A stretch of DNA of 64,000 nucleotides from Alphaproteobacteria bacterium (GCA_021413445.1 JAIOQI010000043.1:20963-84962); one strand, 5' to 3'. Shown: positions 42,664 through 51,747, counted from the stretch's first letter. Program-made: numbers and translations. Notes: generated by a model from the sequence alone, not told the origin.

Positions 42664-45600
42664 CGTTTTTTATCCATCTTGTTATGAGCTTTTTTCATGG
42701 CCCGACGTTTCTGGGTATTTGGAACGGCGATAAAACTACCGCATTTCCTGATTTTATCGAGCAGCAGCCCGACGATCGCCATTGGCACTTTGTTCGGATC
42801 GCTCCCGAGAACGACGCCCATTTCCTGGGACGGTTTCCGCGACTTCATGCTGTTGGCCATTTTTTCCATCGGCGTGCCCCGGTTCGCGGTGATGATCGCG
42901 ACATCGAACGTCACCTTGTCGGAGTACTCGAACATGGTATGCATCTTTTCCTTGGCTTCGGAGACATCGAACATGTCGCCGTCGGAAATGATCAGTACGT
43001 GCGTGAACCCGCTGAGGGTCCCGCTCTTGCCCCGCTGTTCGCCGATGGTCTCGGCGGTCTTAACGACAGCAGGCGCAAAATCCGTTCCGGAATTGAGGCC
43101 GCCGCGCATTTTCTCCATGGCCTTGCCGACCGTGATGCGGTCGTCGCCGGGCTTAATCAGGATCGGCGGGTCGGAATCACCCCACATGCCGACATAGACG
43201 TTCATCTTCATGTCCTTGCCGGCCGCGGCCTCATAAAGGATGGCGGCGGACTGCAGGGCGCTTTGCAGCGGCGACGGCCCGCTGCCCATGGCCGAGCCCA
43301 TGCTGCCCGAACCGTCGATCAGGATGACAATGTCGATCTCGGTCGGGACCATCTTGTTTTCATCTTTGTTGAAGCGCTTGAGGTCGTTTTCCTCGACGCC
43401 GCCCGCCAGCTTCTTGATCGTCAGGTTGCGGTGGGCTTCCATGTTGAAACGGTCCTTGACCTCGCCGTTTTCCGGCAGGATGTCCAGCGATTTCGACTGG
43501 ACGACCTTACGCTGCAGCTGGCGCTTCTGGATTTCCTTGAAAACCTTGCGCACCTGCTGGATCGGCTCGCTCAACTCGGCGATCCGCCGCGGGTAATCCT
43601 TCCAGTCCTGCTTGGCGAGATCCGCCAGGGAACGGCCGTCGCCATGGCCGGCGCCCTTGCCTTTACCCTTGCCCTTGCCGTTCTTCTTGCCTTTTTTCTT
43701 TCCGTCCGCGTCTTCGCCGTCGGCATCCTCGCCATCGGCATCGGCGTCATCGCCGTCTTCATCGGCGTCTTCGGCTTCTTTTTCCAGCTCTTCCATGGTT
43801 TTGGCGTCTTCGTCGGCATCGGCATCGTCGCCATCAGCGTCCTTGCCTTCGCCGTCGGCATCCTTGCCGTCCGCGCCGGGATCGGTTTCATCGGCGGGCA
43901 CTTCGGAAGCGTTTTTCGACTTCGGCATATCGCCGGCGCCCTCGACGGGAACCGTTTCCTCGCCGTCCGCGCCGAGCTTGCCTTCAGCGCCTTCGGCTTT
44001 TTCGCCGTCCTTGTCGCCGTCCTGTTTCTCGCCGTCTTCGGCTTTATCGCCTTTATCGCCCTTGTCTTTTTTGTCGCCTTTTTTGCCGTCTTTCTTGTCG
44101 CCCTTCTTGCTCTCGCCGTCTTTTTGCGGGTCGCCTTGCTGGTCGTCAGACGGCTCGCCGTCCTCGTCAATCTCGTCGGCATCCTGGGGATCGCCCTGCT
44201 GCTGGCCGCGCTGCGGCTTGCCTTTGCCCTTCCCTTTGCCTTTACCCTTGCCTTGACCTTGGCCCTGGCCGTCGGAAGGATCGCCCTCCTGGCCGTCATC
44301 ACCGTCTTGTTCCTGGCCGTCGTCGCCGTCCTGATCCTGCTCGTCGCCTTTTTCCTGCTGCTTTTCCTTGGCTTCTTTCAGCTGCTGGTCGATCTGGTCA
44401 TTGGCCTGGGTGAGGATTTTCTGGATCAGGTCCTCGGCATACAGCTTCCAGATTTCCTCGATGATCGCCTTGCGGTCCTGGTCGGCCCGCGCCACGCGGC
44501 CCATCAGGTTGTTCCAGCCGTACAGCCGCTCGTGCTGTTTCGGCTGCAAATTCTCCAGCCCCTTGGGGCCGCCGCACAGCTCGCGCAGGTGCTGGAAGTC
44601 GGCGTGAGAAACGCCGTCCTGGTCGTCCTTGGCGGCGTCCGGGCGGCCGGCCAGCGTCGCCGTCTTGCGCACCATGTTCGGATCGACGCCGACGCGGAAC
44701 CAGCCGTCGTCGGTATTGTCGAACAGGCCGTTGTTCTGGAAGAAGTTCAACTGCACGGCGTTGCAAAGGTTCATATAGCGGCGCAGTTCCTCGGAGGCGT
44801 TCTTGTCCGCCGGCAGGCGCGTCAGGCCGATCGCGCGCTGCGTGACCGCCGTGTTGTTGAGCGACACGCTGTAATCCTGCAGCATCTGCAGGCCCATGTT
44901 GGCGACAAACCGGTTGGCGACGTTTTCTTCCGCCGCCATGAACATCATCCGGCGCAATTGCCATTCCGTGCTCAGCATCTGCAATTTCTTGTATTCTTCG
45001 GGCGTCAGCTTGGGGCCTTTTTTAGCAGCGGCCTTGTTCTCCTTCAGCATCAGCGGGCGCATCTCGCTGTAAAGATGCTGCATGCGCTTGGGGTAGCTGA
45101 CCGACAGCAGCGCGTGGCCGATTTCGCGGTAAACGTCGGCGCGGGCGTGCTCGAAGCCGACGATCATCGTCTGCATCAGGTCAACGTCGATGATGTTCTT
45201 CTGGCGGTTGAAGCTGAAGCCGGTGCCCGGCTCGCCCCAGGAATACTTGGTGTCCTTGTCGCGCAGCGCTTCGCGGATATGGTGGGCGTGGGAGAGAAGC
45301 TCCTGATACGCGCCCTTGGTGCCGATCACCTGTTTCCACAGCTCCGTCTCGCTCAGGGAGACAGGCTCGGCGACGGGCTTTTTCCACGTCTTCTGCGCAT
45401 CGGGATTCAGCTTGAGGTAGGCAAAAGCGGCGCCCCAGACCAGTTGTTTTTCCGGCGTGTCGAACTGCGGCGTCTTCGGCGCCAGGCCGTTCTCGACCGC
45501 TTCAACGGCGTTCAGCACTTCCTGCTTGAAATCCTGCGCGTTGCCGGGCAACGCGGCATAAAAAGCCTTTAAATCTTCCAGTGTGAAAGGCTGCGGGTTT

Positions 45601-45704
45601 TCGGCAGCCTGCGCAGCGCGAATCTTGCCGTTCAGGGAAAACCTGTGGCGCGTCAGGGGCTCGCGGAGAATACTCTCTATTTTCCTTCGGTCTTTATTGC
45701 TCAT
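42660..45704 (-). CDS. CobT-like VWA-domain protein
   Basis: A 1014-residue cytoplasmic protein. The N-terminal 430 residues are helical and include ADVYREIGHALLSVSYPKRM (about 190), which resembles a zinc-protease HEIGH helix with the first His replaced by Arg. Residues about 440-690 are an acidic linker of GD/DG/DADE runs. The VWA domain (about 785-1000) has an intact MIDAS: DGSGS, Thr in LNSGTDFAP and Asp in IISDGD. The chain ends in a Lys/Arg-rich tail. The layout matches CobT-type partners of MoxR ATPases, but no cobN or cobalamin genes are near. The start at 45704 has only a weak ribosome binding site; 45773 is an alternative. Confidence 0.85.
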   Translation of the reverse strand: MSNKDRRKIESILREPLTRHRFSLNGKIRAAQAAENPQPFTLEDLKAFYAALPGNAQDFKQEVLNAVEAVENGLAPKTPQFDTPEKQLVWGAAFAYLKLNPDAQKTWKKPVAEPVSLSETELWKQVIGTKGAYQELLSHAHHIREALRDKDTKYSWGEPGTGFSFNRQKNIIDVDLMQTMIVGFEHARADVYREIGHALLSVSYPKRMQHLYSEMRPLMLKENKAAAKKGPKLTPEEYKKLQMLSTEWQLRRMMFMAAEENVANRFVANMGLQMLQDYSVSLNNTAVTQRAIGLTRLPADKNASEELRRYMNLCNAVQLNFFQNNGLFDNTDDGWFRVGVDPNMVRKTATLAGRPDAAKDDQDGVSHADFQHLRELCGGPKGLENLQPKQHERLYGWNNLMGRVARADQDRKAIIEEIWKLYAEDLIQKILTQANDQIDQQLKEAKEKQQEKGDEQDQDGDDGQEQDGDDGQEGDPSDGQGQGQGKGKGKGKGKGKPQRGQQQGDPQDADEIDEDGEPSDDQQGDPQKDGESKKGDKKDGKKGDKKDKGDKGDKAEDGEKQDGDKDGEKAEGAEGKLGADGEETVPVEGAGDMPKSKNASEVPADETDPGADGKDADGEGKDADGDDADADEDAKTMEELEKEAEDADEDGDDADADGEDADGEDADGKKKGKKNGKGKGKGKGAGHGDGRSLADLAKQDWKDYPRRIAELSEPIQQVRKVFKEIQKRQLQRKVVQSKSLDILPENGEVKDRFNMEAHRNLTIKKLAGGVEENDLKRFNKDENKMVPTEIDIVILIDGSGSMGSAMGSGPSPLQSALQSAAILYEAAAGKDMKMNVYVGMWGDSDPPILIKPGDDRITVGKAMEKMRGGLNSGTDFAPAVVKTAETIGEQRGKSGTLSGFTHVLIISDGDMFDVSEAKEKMHTMFEYSDKVTFDVAIITANRGTPMEKMANSMKSRKPSQEMGVVLGSDPNKVPMAIVGLLLDKIRKCGSFIAVPNTQKRRAMKKAHNKMDKKR

Positions 45705-45991
45705 CGAAAGACTTTCATAAAAACTTGATTGAGACTCAAGAACGGCGCTTTTGAACGAGCGCCAGCGTAACATTTCTGAAGAATAGGTAAAAGGGTAAAA
45801 ATGAAATACAACGTAAAATTATGGACAATTTTTCGGCTGTAAACTTCAGCATATAAACATGCTTTGTATTTTTATTTCTCAGTTTTTTAATTATGGATAG
45901 TTATACATTTCCAGAATTCCCATCAATTCTGCAACGCAAAAGCGCCTGCCGGGCCGAAGAGATAGTTTGTGAAAAATTACCGAAGGGGCGA

Positions 45992-46435
45992 TCAGTCGCG
46001 CATATCGCGCTGCGTGCGTTCCTTGCGCTCGTGACGCTCCTGCGCCTCGAGACTTAAGGTGGCGATGGGGCGTGCTTCGAGGCGGGCGATGGAAATCGGC
46101 TCGCCGGTCTCTTCGCAATAGCCGTAGGTGCCTTCATCGATTTTTTCCAGCGCGCTGTTGATCTTGGAGATCAGCTTGCGTTCGCGGTCGCGGGTGCGCA
46201 GTTCCAGCGCATGGTCCGTTTCAGCGGAGGCGCGGTCGGCAATATCCGGCTTTTGCAGGTTTTCTTCCTGCAGTTCCTTGATGGTCTCGTTCGACTCGAC
46301 CAGCAGCTCGGAGCGCCAGTGCAGCAGTTTCTGGCGGAAATATTCCACCATCACCGGATTCATAAACTTCTCTTTTTCCGAGGGTTTATAATCAGGCGGC
46401 AGAATGGTCGGTGATGTTTCCTGTCCTAAATTCAT
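45992..46435 (-). CDS. dksA: RNA polymerase-binding transcription factor DksA
   Basis: A 147-residue protein. The coiled coil (about 30-100) has DRASAETDHALELRTRDRERKL at its tip region, containing the Asp-Ala type residues used at the polymerase secondary channel. The globular part reads YGYCEETGEPISIARLEARP then IATLSLEAQERHE. Only one of the four zinc Cys remains, the usual state in alphaproteobacterial DksA. It modulates rRNA and stress promoters with ppGpp. It lies near fliX/flgI, a linkage seen in other alphaproteobacteria. Confidence 0.92.
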   Translation of the reverse strand: MNLGQETSPTILPPDYKPSEKEKFMNPVMVEYFRQKLLHWRSELLVESNETIKELQEENLQKPDIADRASAETDHALELRTRDRERKLISKINSALEKIDEGTYGYCEETGEPISIARLEARPIATLSLEAQERHERKERTQRDMRD

Positions 46436-46594
46436 AGCTGCTTACCTAAGTTAATGTGCGAATGCGTGGATCATTGTAATGCCCGGAAAACAAATGCACA
46501 ACCCAGTACATTATCCAAACAGCGCTAAAACTCCAGAGAAAAGGCGTTATTTTACCTAATGCGCAGCCGTTTCAGCCTCCGCCAAAAATCCGCT

Positions 46595-47410
46595 TTACTT
46601 CTTTTTGGCCCCCGTCTTCTCCAGGAGCCGTTCGACGTCCGCCTTGATGTCATTCAGCACCTGCATCTGCGCCTCGTGAATGCGGGACCTTTCATTTTTC
46701 GGATTCGTGTCATGCACGATGTTCAAGGCATCCACGATGATGCCAATAAAAAGATTCAGCACGGCGAAACTTGTAATAATAATGAACGCGGCAAAAAACA
46801 GCATGGCATTGGGAAAATGCACCATCGTCACGGCGGCGATGCCTGTGACCCAGTTATCCATCGTCATCAGCTGAAACAGGGTAGACATGGAATTTCCGAT
46901 CGTGCCGTAAAGTTCGTACATTTTCGGATCATCAACAACCCCGAAAATCTGCGTGGTCATGACCGACGACACGTAAAATACCAGAAACAGGATGGACAAC
47001 ACCGACGCCATGCCGGGAATGGAGATCAACAAGGCGGACACGACTTTGCGCAGCGTCGGCACCGTGGAGATCAGGCGGAAGACCCGCAGTATCCGCAGGG
47101 TGCGGAGCATGGAGAACGGCCCCACGTGCGGAATCAATGAAATGCCGACGATGACGAAATCAAAAACATTCCAGCCGCTGCGGAAGAAGGGCCCGCGCAG
47201 GACATAGATGCGCAGCGCCAATTCAACGACGAAGATCCACAACACGGCGCGATCGATCGTGTGCATCAAGCCGGCATGGGACGCCATCAGGGCCCTGTCC
47301 GTTTCCAGTCCCAGGGTGACGGCGTTGAATAAAATCAGGGCTATGACCGCGTTGGTGAAGTATTTATTGTTAACAATCACGGCAAGTCTGGCGCGGCAAT
47401 CGGTCATCAT
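46595..47410 (-). CDS. Voltage-gated ion channel (bacterial sodium-channel type)
   Basis: A 271-residue six-helix channel of the NaChBac/NavAb architecture. S1-S3 span about 18-95. S4 carries four Arg at three-residue spacing (R103, R106, R109, R112 in MLRTLRILRVFRL). The pore loop is STLFQLMTMDNWVTGI, followed by S6 (FIIITSFAVLNLFIGIIVDAL) and a C-terminal coiled coil. The selectivity filter reads TMDNW where sodium channels have TLESW, so ion preference may differ. The start at 47410 follows GGAG; an in-frame TTG lies nine bases upstream. Confidence 0.92.
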   Translation of the reverse strand: MMTDCRARLAVIVNNKYFTNAVIALILFNAVTLGLETDRALMASHAGLMHTIDRAVLWIFVVELALRIYVLRGPFFRSGWNVFDFVIVGISLIPHVGPFSMLRTLRILRVFRLISTVPTLRKVVSALLISIPGMASVLSILFLVFYVSSVMTTQIFGVVDDPKMYELYGTIGNSMSTLFQLMTMDNWVTGIAAVTMVHFPNAMLFFAAFIIITSFAVLNLFIGIIVDALNIVHDTNPKNERSRIHEAQMQVLNDIKADVERLLEKTGAKKK

Positions 47411-47469
47411 GGTCTCCAAAGAATCGAGCTGTATTTCATTCTGAGCGCGGATTTAAGGGCAGTATAGGG

Positions 47470-47898
47470 CTATCGCCCCAGTTTTGCGAGTTCGACCTGC
47501 GCCCGCAGGTCGATCTCATCGAGAATTTCGGCCAGCCCGGGATCGACCGCCTTTTCCCGGTGGGAGGCAATGATCTGCGCCAATTGCTGAAGGGTGCTTT
47601 GCGGCAGCTCGCCGGAGAGCAGGCCGGCCCTGATTTTATCCAGCTGATCCAGCAGGTCGGTGGCGCGTTTTTTGGCCTTTTTGGCCGCCTCCTCCGAGAG
47701 GGCGCTGTCCGCGCCCTGCAGCGCCAGCAGCGCATCCAGAACCCCCACCGACGCCGTGCGGGCCACCGGAACGGAACTATCCGCCCCTCCGGTTTCATCC
47801 AGCAGGGCGCCGAACGCGCCGTCGGCACCGTCCTTTTTTGCGCCGGTTTTAGAAGCGCCCTTGACGCCGGAGGGTTTGTGGGGACCTTCAACTTTCAT
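47470..47898 (-). CDS. fliX: Flagellar assembly regulator FliX
   Basis: A 142-residue protein with the FliX pattern: a flexible N-terminus (MKVEGPHKPSGVKGASKTG) and a helical C-terminal domain (LLDQLDKIRAGLLSGELPQS; LAQIIASHREKAVDPGLAEI; ILDEIDLRAQVELAKLGR). In Caulobacter FliX couples completion of the early flagellar structure to the sigma-54 activator FlbD. It is divergent from flgI, as in other alphaproteobacteria, and sits beside sigma-54-dependent genes, which fits that role here. Confidence 0.92.
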   Translation of the reverse strand: MKVEGPHKPSGVKGASKTGAKKDGADGAFGALLDETGGADSSVPVARTASVGVLDALLALQGADSALSEEAAKKAKKRATDLLDQLDKIRAGLLSGELPQSTLQQLAQIIASHREKAVDPGLAEILDEIDLRAQVELAKLGR

Positions 47899-48019
47899 AC
47901 ATACATATAAACATCATTAACGCGCCAAACAACCGGCAATATTTGCCCGATCTGCCCCAAATGGCCTGCCTTAACTTGCAGATCATATTTTAACATATTG
48001 ATAAATATTGGCTTTTTTG

Positions 48020-48036
48020 TGGCACGGTTCTCGCAT
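48020..48036 (+). promoter_or_regulatory. Sigma-54 promoter of flgI
   Basis: TGGCACGGTTCTCGCAT: the GG (48021-48022) and GC (48033-48034) are separated by exactly ten bases, and TGGCAC is the consensus -24 element; the -12 element has one mismatch (TCGC). Confidence 0.8.
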
Positions 48037-48075
48037 CTCTTATGGGGATACGTAACCCTGGAGACGGGAGTAACC

Positions 48076-49224
48076 ATGAAAACGATTTTAAAGAAACTGC
48101 CGAAAGCCTTCCTGATGGCCGTTATCGCCACAGGCCTGGCCGCCGCCACTTTCATTGCCTCGGCGCAGGCCGACGGCACGGCGCGCATCAAGGATATTGT
48201 CGATATCGAAGGCGTCCGCGATAACATGCTGGTCGGCTACGGCCTCGTCGTCGGCCTGAACGGCACGGGCGACACGCTCAACGGCTCGCCCTTCACCGAA
48301 CAAAGCATCATCGGCATGCTGGAGCGTCTGGGCGTCAACATCCGCGACGAATCCATGAAGACCAAGAATATCGCGGCGGTGATGGTCACCGCCACCCTGC
48401 CCCCTTTCACCAATCAGGGCTCCCGCATTGATGTCACCATATCGACCCTCGGCGATGCCAAGAGCCTGCAGGGCGGCACCCTGCTGGTCACGCCGCTGCT
48501 CGGCGCCGACAGCCAGGTGTATTCCGTCGCGCAGGGCTCAGTCTCCGTTGCCGGCTTCAGCGCCGGCGGCGAGGCGGGTGGCGGCGTCACGCAGGGCACG
48601 CCCACTGCCGGGCGCATTTCCTCCGGCGCGATTGTCGAGCGCGAGATTCCTTTTGAACTGGCCGCCATGACCTCGACGCGCCTGGCCCTGCGCAACCCGG
48701 ACTTCACCACGGCGCGGCGCATCGCGGCCGCCATCAACGACCACCTGAAAATCCAGGCCGCTTCTGCCGAAAACCCGGCCTCCGTCTCCATCAACCTGCC
48801 CGACGGATACCAGACGAACATGGTCAACCTGCTCACGGACATCGAGCAGCTGAAAGTGCATCCCGACCAGATCGCCCGCGTCGTGATTGACGAGCGCTCC
48901 GGCGTCATCGTGATGGGCGACGACGTGCGCATCTCGACCGTGGCGCTCGCCCAGGGCAACCTGACGATCCGCGTCACCGAAACGCCGCAGGTTTCGCAGC
49001 CGGAAGCCTTCTCGCAAGGCGGCACCACCGTGGTCGTTCCGCGCAGCGATGTCCAGGTCGATGCCGACAGCAACAGGAAAATCGCCATGCTCCCCGAGGG
49101 CGTCAGCCTGCAGGCGCTGGTTTCGAGCCTCAATGCGCTGGGCGTCGGGCCGCGCGACATCATCACCATCCTGCAGTCCATCAAGGCTTCCGGCGCGCTG
49201 CAGGCCGATATAAAGGTGATGTAA
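48076..49224 (+). CDS. flgI: Flagellar P-ring protein FlgI
   Basis: A 382-residue periplasmic protein that forms the P-ring around the rod in the peptidoglycan layer. The signal peptide ends near ASAQA. Family motifs are ARIKDIVDIEGVRDNMLVGY, GLVVGLNGTGDTLNGSPFTE, VMVTATLPPF, RIDVTISTLGDAKSLQGGTL and VIDERSGVIVMGDDVRI. Length is normal. The start at 48076 follows GGGAG; the upstream part of the frame contains the promoter and is rejected. First gene of a transcript with the rod-binding protein and FlgN-like gene. Confidence 0.95.
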   Translation: MKTILKKLPKAFLMAVIATGLAAATFIASAQADGTARIKDIVDIEGVRDNMLVGYGLVVGLNGTGDTLNGSPFTEQSIIGMLERLGVNIRDESMKTKNIAAVMVTATLPPFTNQGSRIDVTISTLGDAKSLQGGTLLVTPLLGADSQVYSVAQGSVSVAGFSAGGEAGGGVTQGTPTAGRISSGAIVEREIPFELAAMTSTRLALRNPDFTTARRIAAAINDHLKIQAASAENPASVSINLPDGYQTNMVNLLTDIEQLKVHPDQIARVVIDERSGVIVMGDDVRISTVALAQGNLTIRVTETPQVSQPEAFSQGGTTVVVPRSDVQVDADSNRKIAMLPEGVSLQALVSSLNALGVGPRDIITILQSIKASGALQADIKVM

Positions 49225-49225
49225 C

Positions 49226-49531
49226 ATGATCGGCGTTCCTGTCATTCCCCCCTCATCTTCCAATCCGGCGACAGCGGGAGGCGCTGGCCCGCAGCAGGTC
49301 GATGACCAAACAAAAGCGGCGGCCAAGGATTTTGAGGCCGTCTTCCTTTCGCAAATGATGTCGCACATGTTCGACGAAGTCGAAACCGACACGGCTTTCG
49401 GCGGCGGCCAGGGCGAAGAGATGTTCCGCGGCATGCTGGTCCAGGAATACGGCAAGATGATGGCCAAAGGAAACGGTATCGGCATCTCCAGTCAGCTGCA
49501 AAAAATGCTGATCCAGATGCAGCAACGATAA
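49226..49531 (+). CDS. Rod-binding protein (FlgJ N-terminal type)
   Basis: A 101-residue protein equal to the FlgJ N-terminal domain alone: AAKDFEAVFLSQMMSHMFDE, GGQGEEMFRGMLVQEYGKMM and ISSQLQKMLIQMQ. The muramidase half of gammaproteobacterial FlgJ is absent, as is usual in alphaproteobacteria (CheL-like). It caps the growing rod. It starts one base after the flgI stop. Confidence 0.9.
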   Translation: MIGVPVIPPSSSNPATAGGAGPQQVDDQTKAAAKDFEAVFLSQMMSHMFDEVETDTAFGGGQGEEMFRGMLVQEYGKMMAKGNGIGISSQLQKMLIQMQQR

Positions 49532-49533
49532 GG

Positions 49534-50025
49534 GTGGACGCCGTGCAGAAAGACCCCGTAAAAAGCGTGACCAAAGGGACTGACAAACTTCCCCTGACTT
49601 CCCAATTACAGGAGGTCAGGAATATCATCGCCGGTTTCTCGGCCTTGCTGCTCAAGGAAACCGAAGCCCTGAAAAAAGCCGATTTCAAGACCGTGGACAC
49701 CCTGCAGGCCGGCAAGAAAATCTTTGCCCGGCAGTACCACGACAAGGTCAAGGAGCTTTCCATCCGCAAAGAAGACTTCCGGGGGCTTGATCCCGCCCTT
49801 CGCGAGAGGCTGCTCGAGGAGCGGAACCGCTTCACCACCATCTTAAGCGATAACGCCTATGCCCTTGAACGGGCGCAGAACAGCGTCAAGCGCCTGGTGA
49901 ACAATATCCTGGATGCCGCCCGCCGCAACGTGCTGGAAAACCAGCAGACCAATTATTCCCGCGCGGGAAAAGCGATGTCCTGTAAATCTTCATCCCTGTC
50001 GCTGGCGACAGACCAAAGTTTGTAA
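49534..50025 (+). CDS. FlgN-like flagellar chaperone
   Basis: A 163-residue helical protein. The long helices QEVRNIIAGFSALLLKETEA and LRERLLEERNRFTTILSDNA, then YALERAQNSVKRLVNNILDA, resemble FlgN, the export chaperone of the hook-filament junction proteins. Position in the flagellar operon supports this. The start is a GTG at 49534, two bases after the rod-binding stop, with little ribosome binding site, so translation is probably coupled. Confidence 0.65.
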   Translation: MDAVQKDPVKSVTKGTDKLPLTSQLQEVRNIIAGFSALLLKETEALKKADFKTVDTLQAGKKIFARQYHDKVKELSIRKEDFRGLDPALRERLLEERNRFTTILSDNAYALERAQNSVKRLVNNILDAARRNVLENQQTNYSRAGKAMSCKSSSLSLATDQSL

Positions 50026-50028
50026 CGA

Positions 50029-50046
50029 TTGGCACGATCTATGCAG
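50029..50046 (+). promoter_or_regulatory. Sigma-54 promoter of fliK-flgD
   Basis: TTGGCACGATCTATGCA: GG (50031-50032), ten bases, GC (50043-50044), close to the TTGGCACG-N4-TTGCA consensus and 36 bases before the fliK start. Confidence 0.85.
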
Positions 50047-50081
50047 AGCTGGCCACATAAACCCATTTCAGAGGCGCCGCG

Positions 50082-51737
50082 GTGAATGACTTGGCCAACA
50101 TAGTGTCCCTGAACAGAGCAGGGATCCCCCCTCTCCCGCAGGCTCCGGCAGAAAGCGTCCGGGAGCCGCAGGATGCGTCCGGTTTCGGCCTCCCGCCGGC
50201 AGACCTTAAAAACCTGACGGCAGAAATTGCCGCCCTGCTGCAAAAAGACGGAAATCCGCCGGAGACGCCGCCAGCCGCGTCCCTGGAAGACCTGATGGCA
50301 AAAATTGCCGCCCTGTTGCAGAAGACAGGGGCGCCCCCCGGCGACAGCAAGATCAGGCCGGCGCTCATCAGCGACCTGGTGGGGAAACTCTCCCTGCAGA
50401 TTCAGGATCAGGCCCCCGTGGCGGACAATGATCTTTACCAGGCGATCGCCGGTCTCCTGCAAAAAGACGGGACGGCCCCGGCGCCGGAACTGACGACGTT
50501 GCTGGACAAAATCCAGTCCGGAAGCGGCGATATGGGGGATATTGCAAAAGTCCTGGCCCGGCTTCAGTCTCAAGCACAAAATCAAACCCTGGCGCAAAAC
50601 ATCGCCGCTGCGCCCGATCCCGCCGTTCTGCAGCTTTTGAAAGACGCGGCAGCCCGGCTGCAGGCGTCCGGGGACGAAACAGGCAATGACGCCCTTGCCA
50701 AATTCAAAACCGAACTTGGCAAAACCCTGAAAGACCAGGGGTTGGACCAGCCTGCCGTCGAAGTCTATCTGGCGGCGCTCGCCGGGTTCGTGAAGCATAT
50801 TCCCCCTGCTGAATTATCAGGCCAGCCGGATGCCGTCGCTGTCATGGAACAGCCGCTCATTCCACCGGCCGCCGCCGCCACCGCACCTGCGGGGGAAGTT
50901 TCCTCCCGGCCAATGGCGCCCCCGCAAATACCGGCGCCGTCCGATATCGCGGGGAATGCCGGCCCTGCGAAAGAAACACCCCGGCCTGACGCACCGCAGA
51001 GCACCGCCGGCCCTTCCCTGCCCCAAAAGGATGAACAGGCGCCGCGCCTGAAATCAGCCACCGCCGAAGCGCCGCCGCCCGCTCCCCCGCAAAGCGCGAA
51101 CGCCAGGACCGCCGCCGTTCACCTCGCCACGAACATGGTGAATATGCTGGCCAATAGCGATGGCGGCCTTGACTTCGACGGTTTCGGCGCAGGAAGCGAC
51201 GGCCAATCCCGGAATATGACGGACAGCGCCGTCTTCCTGAAGCCCGCCGATGTCCTGACCGCCCAAAGCTTTACCAATTACCTGGCCGCCGCCCGCAACC
51301 TGCCGGGGGCCGTGACGCAGATGATCGGCATCCAGCTGCAGCGCAATATCAGCGCCAAAATCAGCACGATGACCCTGCAACTGGAGCCGGCCGACCTGGG
51401 GCGCCTGGATATCAAGCTGAAGTTCGACAAGGAAGGCGGCGTCAAGGCGCACCTCAGCGTCGAAAAGCCGGAAACCCTGGCGCTGCTGCAAAGGGATTCG
51501 CATCATCTTGAAAAGATTTTGCAGCAAACCGGGCTCGACTTTGACGAAAATGCGCTCAGCTTCGACCTGCGCCAGCAAAACCAGCGGCAGAATCTGGAAG
51601 GCTTCAGCGGCAGCGACAAAGGCAATGCGGATGAATTTTCCGCCCACATCAACGGCACTGAAAAAACACTGCAGGCAAAAATTGCCGTGCAGGCCAACGG
51701 CTACATCACGCAAAACGGCGTGAACATCATGGTTTAA
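50082..51737 (+). CDS. fliK: Flagellar hook-length control protein FliK
   Basis: A 551-residue secreted ruler protein. The long N-terminal region is Ala/Pro/Gln-rich with internal repeats of the form IA.LLQKDG..P. The C-terminal domain (about 400-490) is the conserved FliK substrate-switch domain: ISTMTLQLEPADLGRLDIKL, then VKAHLSVEKPETLALLQRDS and LEKILQQTGLDF. It measures the hook and switches export specificity. The start is a GTG at 50082 with GAGG upstream. Cotranscribed with flgD ten bases on. Confidence 0.9.
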   Translation: MNDLANIVSLNRAGIPPLPQAPAESVREPQDASGFGLPPADLKNLTAEIAALLQKDGNPPETPPAASLEDLMAKIAALLQKTGAPPGDSKIRPALISDLVGKLSLQIQDQAPVADNDLYQAIAGLLQKDGTAPAPELTTLLDKIQSGSGDMGDIAKVLARLQSQAQNQTLAQNIAAAPDPAVLQLLKDAAARLQASGDETGNDALAKFKTELGKTLKDQGLDQPAVEVYLAALAGFVKHIPPAELSGQPDAVAVMEQPLIPPAAAATAPAGEVSSRPMAPPQIPAPSDIAGNAGPAKETPRPDAPQSTAGPSLPQKDEQAPRLKSATAEAPPPAPPQSANARTAAVHLATNMVNMLANSDGGLDFDGFGAGSDGQSRNMTDSAVFLKPADVLTAQSFTNYLAAARNLPGAVTQMIGIQLQRNISAKISTMTLQLEPADLGRLDIKLKFDKEGGVKAHLSVEKPETLALLQRDSHHLEKILQQTGLDFDENALSFDLRQQNQRQNLEGFSGSDKGNADEFSAHINGTEKTLQAKIAVQANGYITQNGVNIMV

Positions 51738-51747
51738 GGAGATAAAA

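Noticed and set aside
42648..45572. 974-codon plus-strand reading frame opposite the VWA gene
   Set aside because: It is produced by the acidic low-complexity linker read backwards; it lacks a ribosome binding site and recognisable domains, while the opposite strand has an intact VWA domain.
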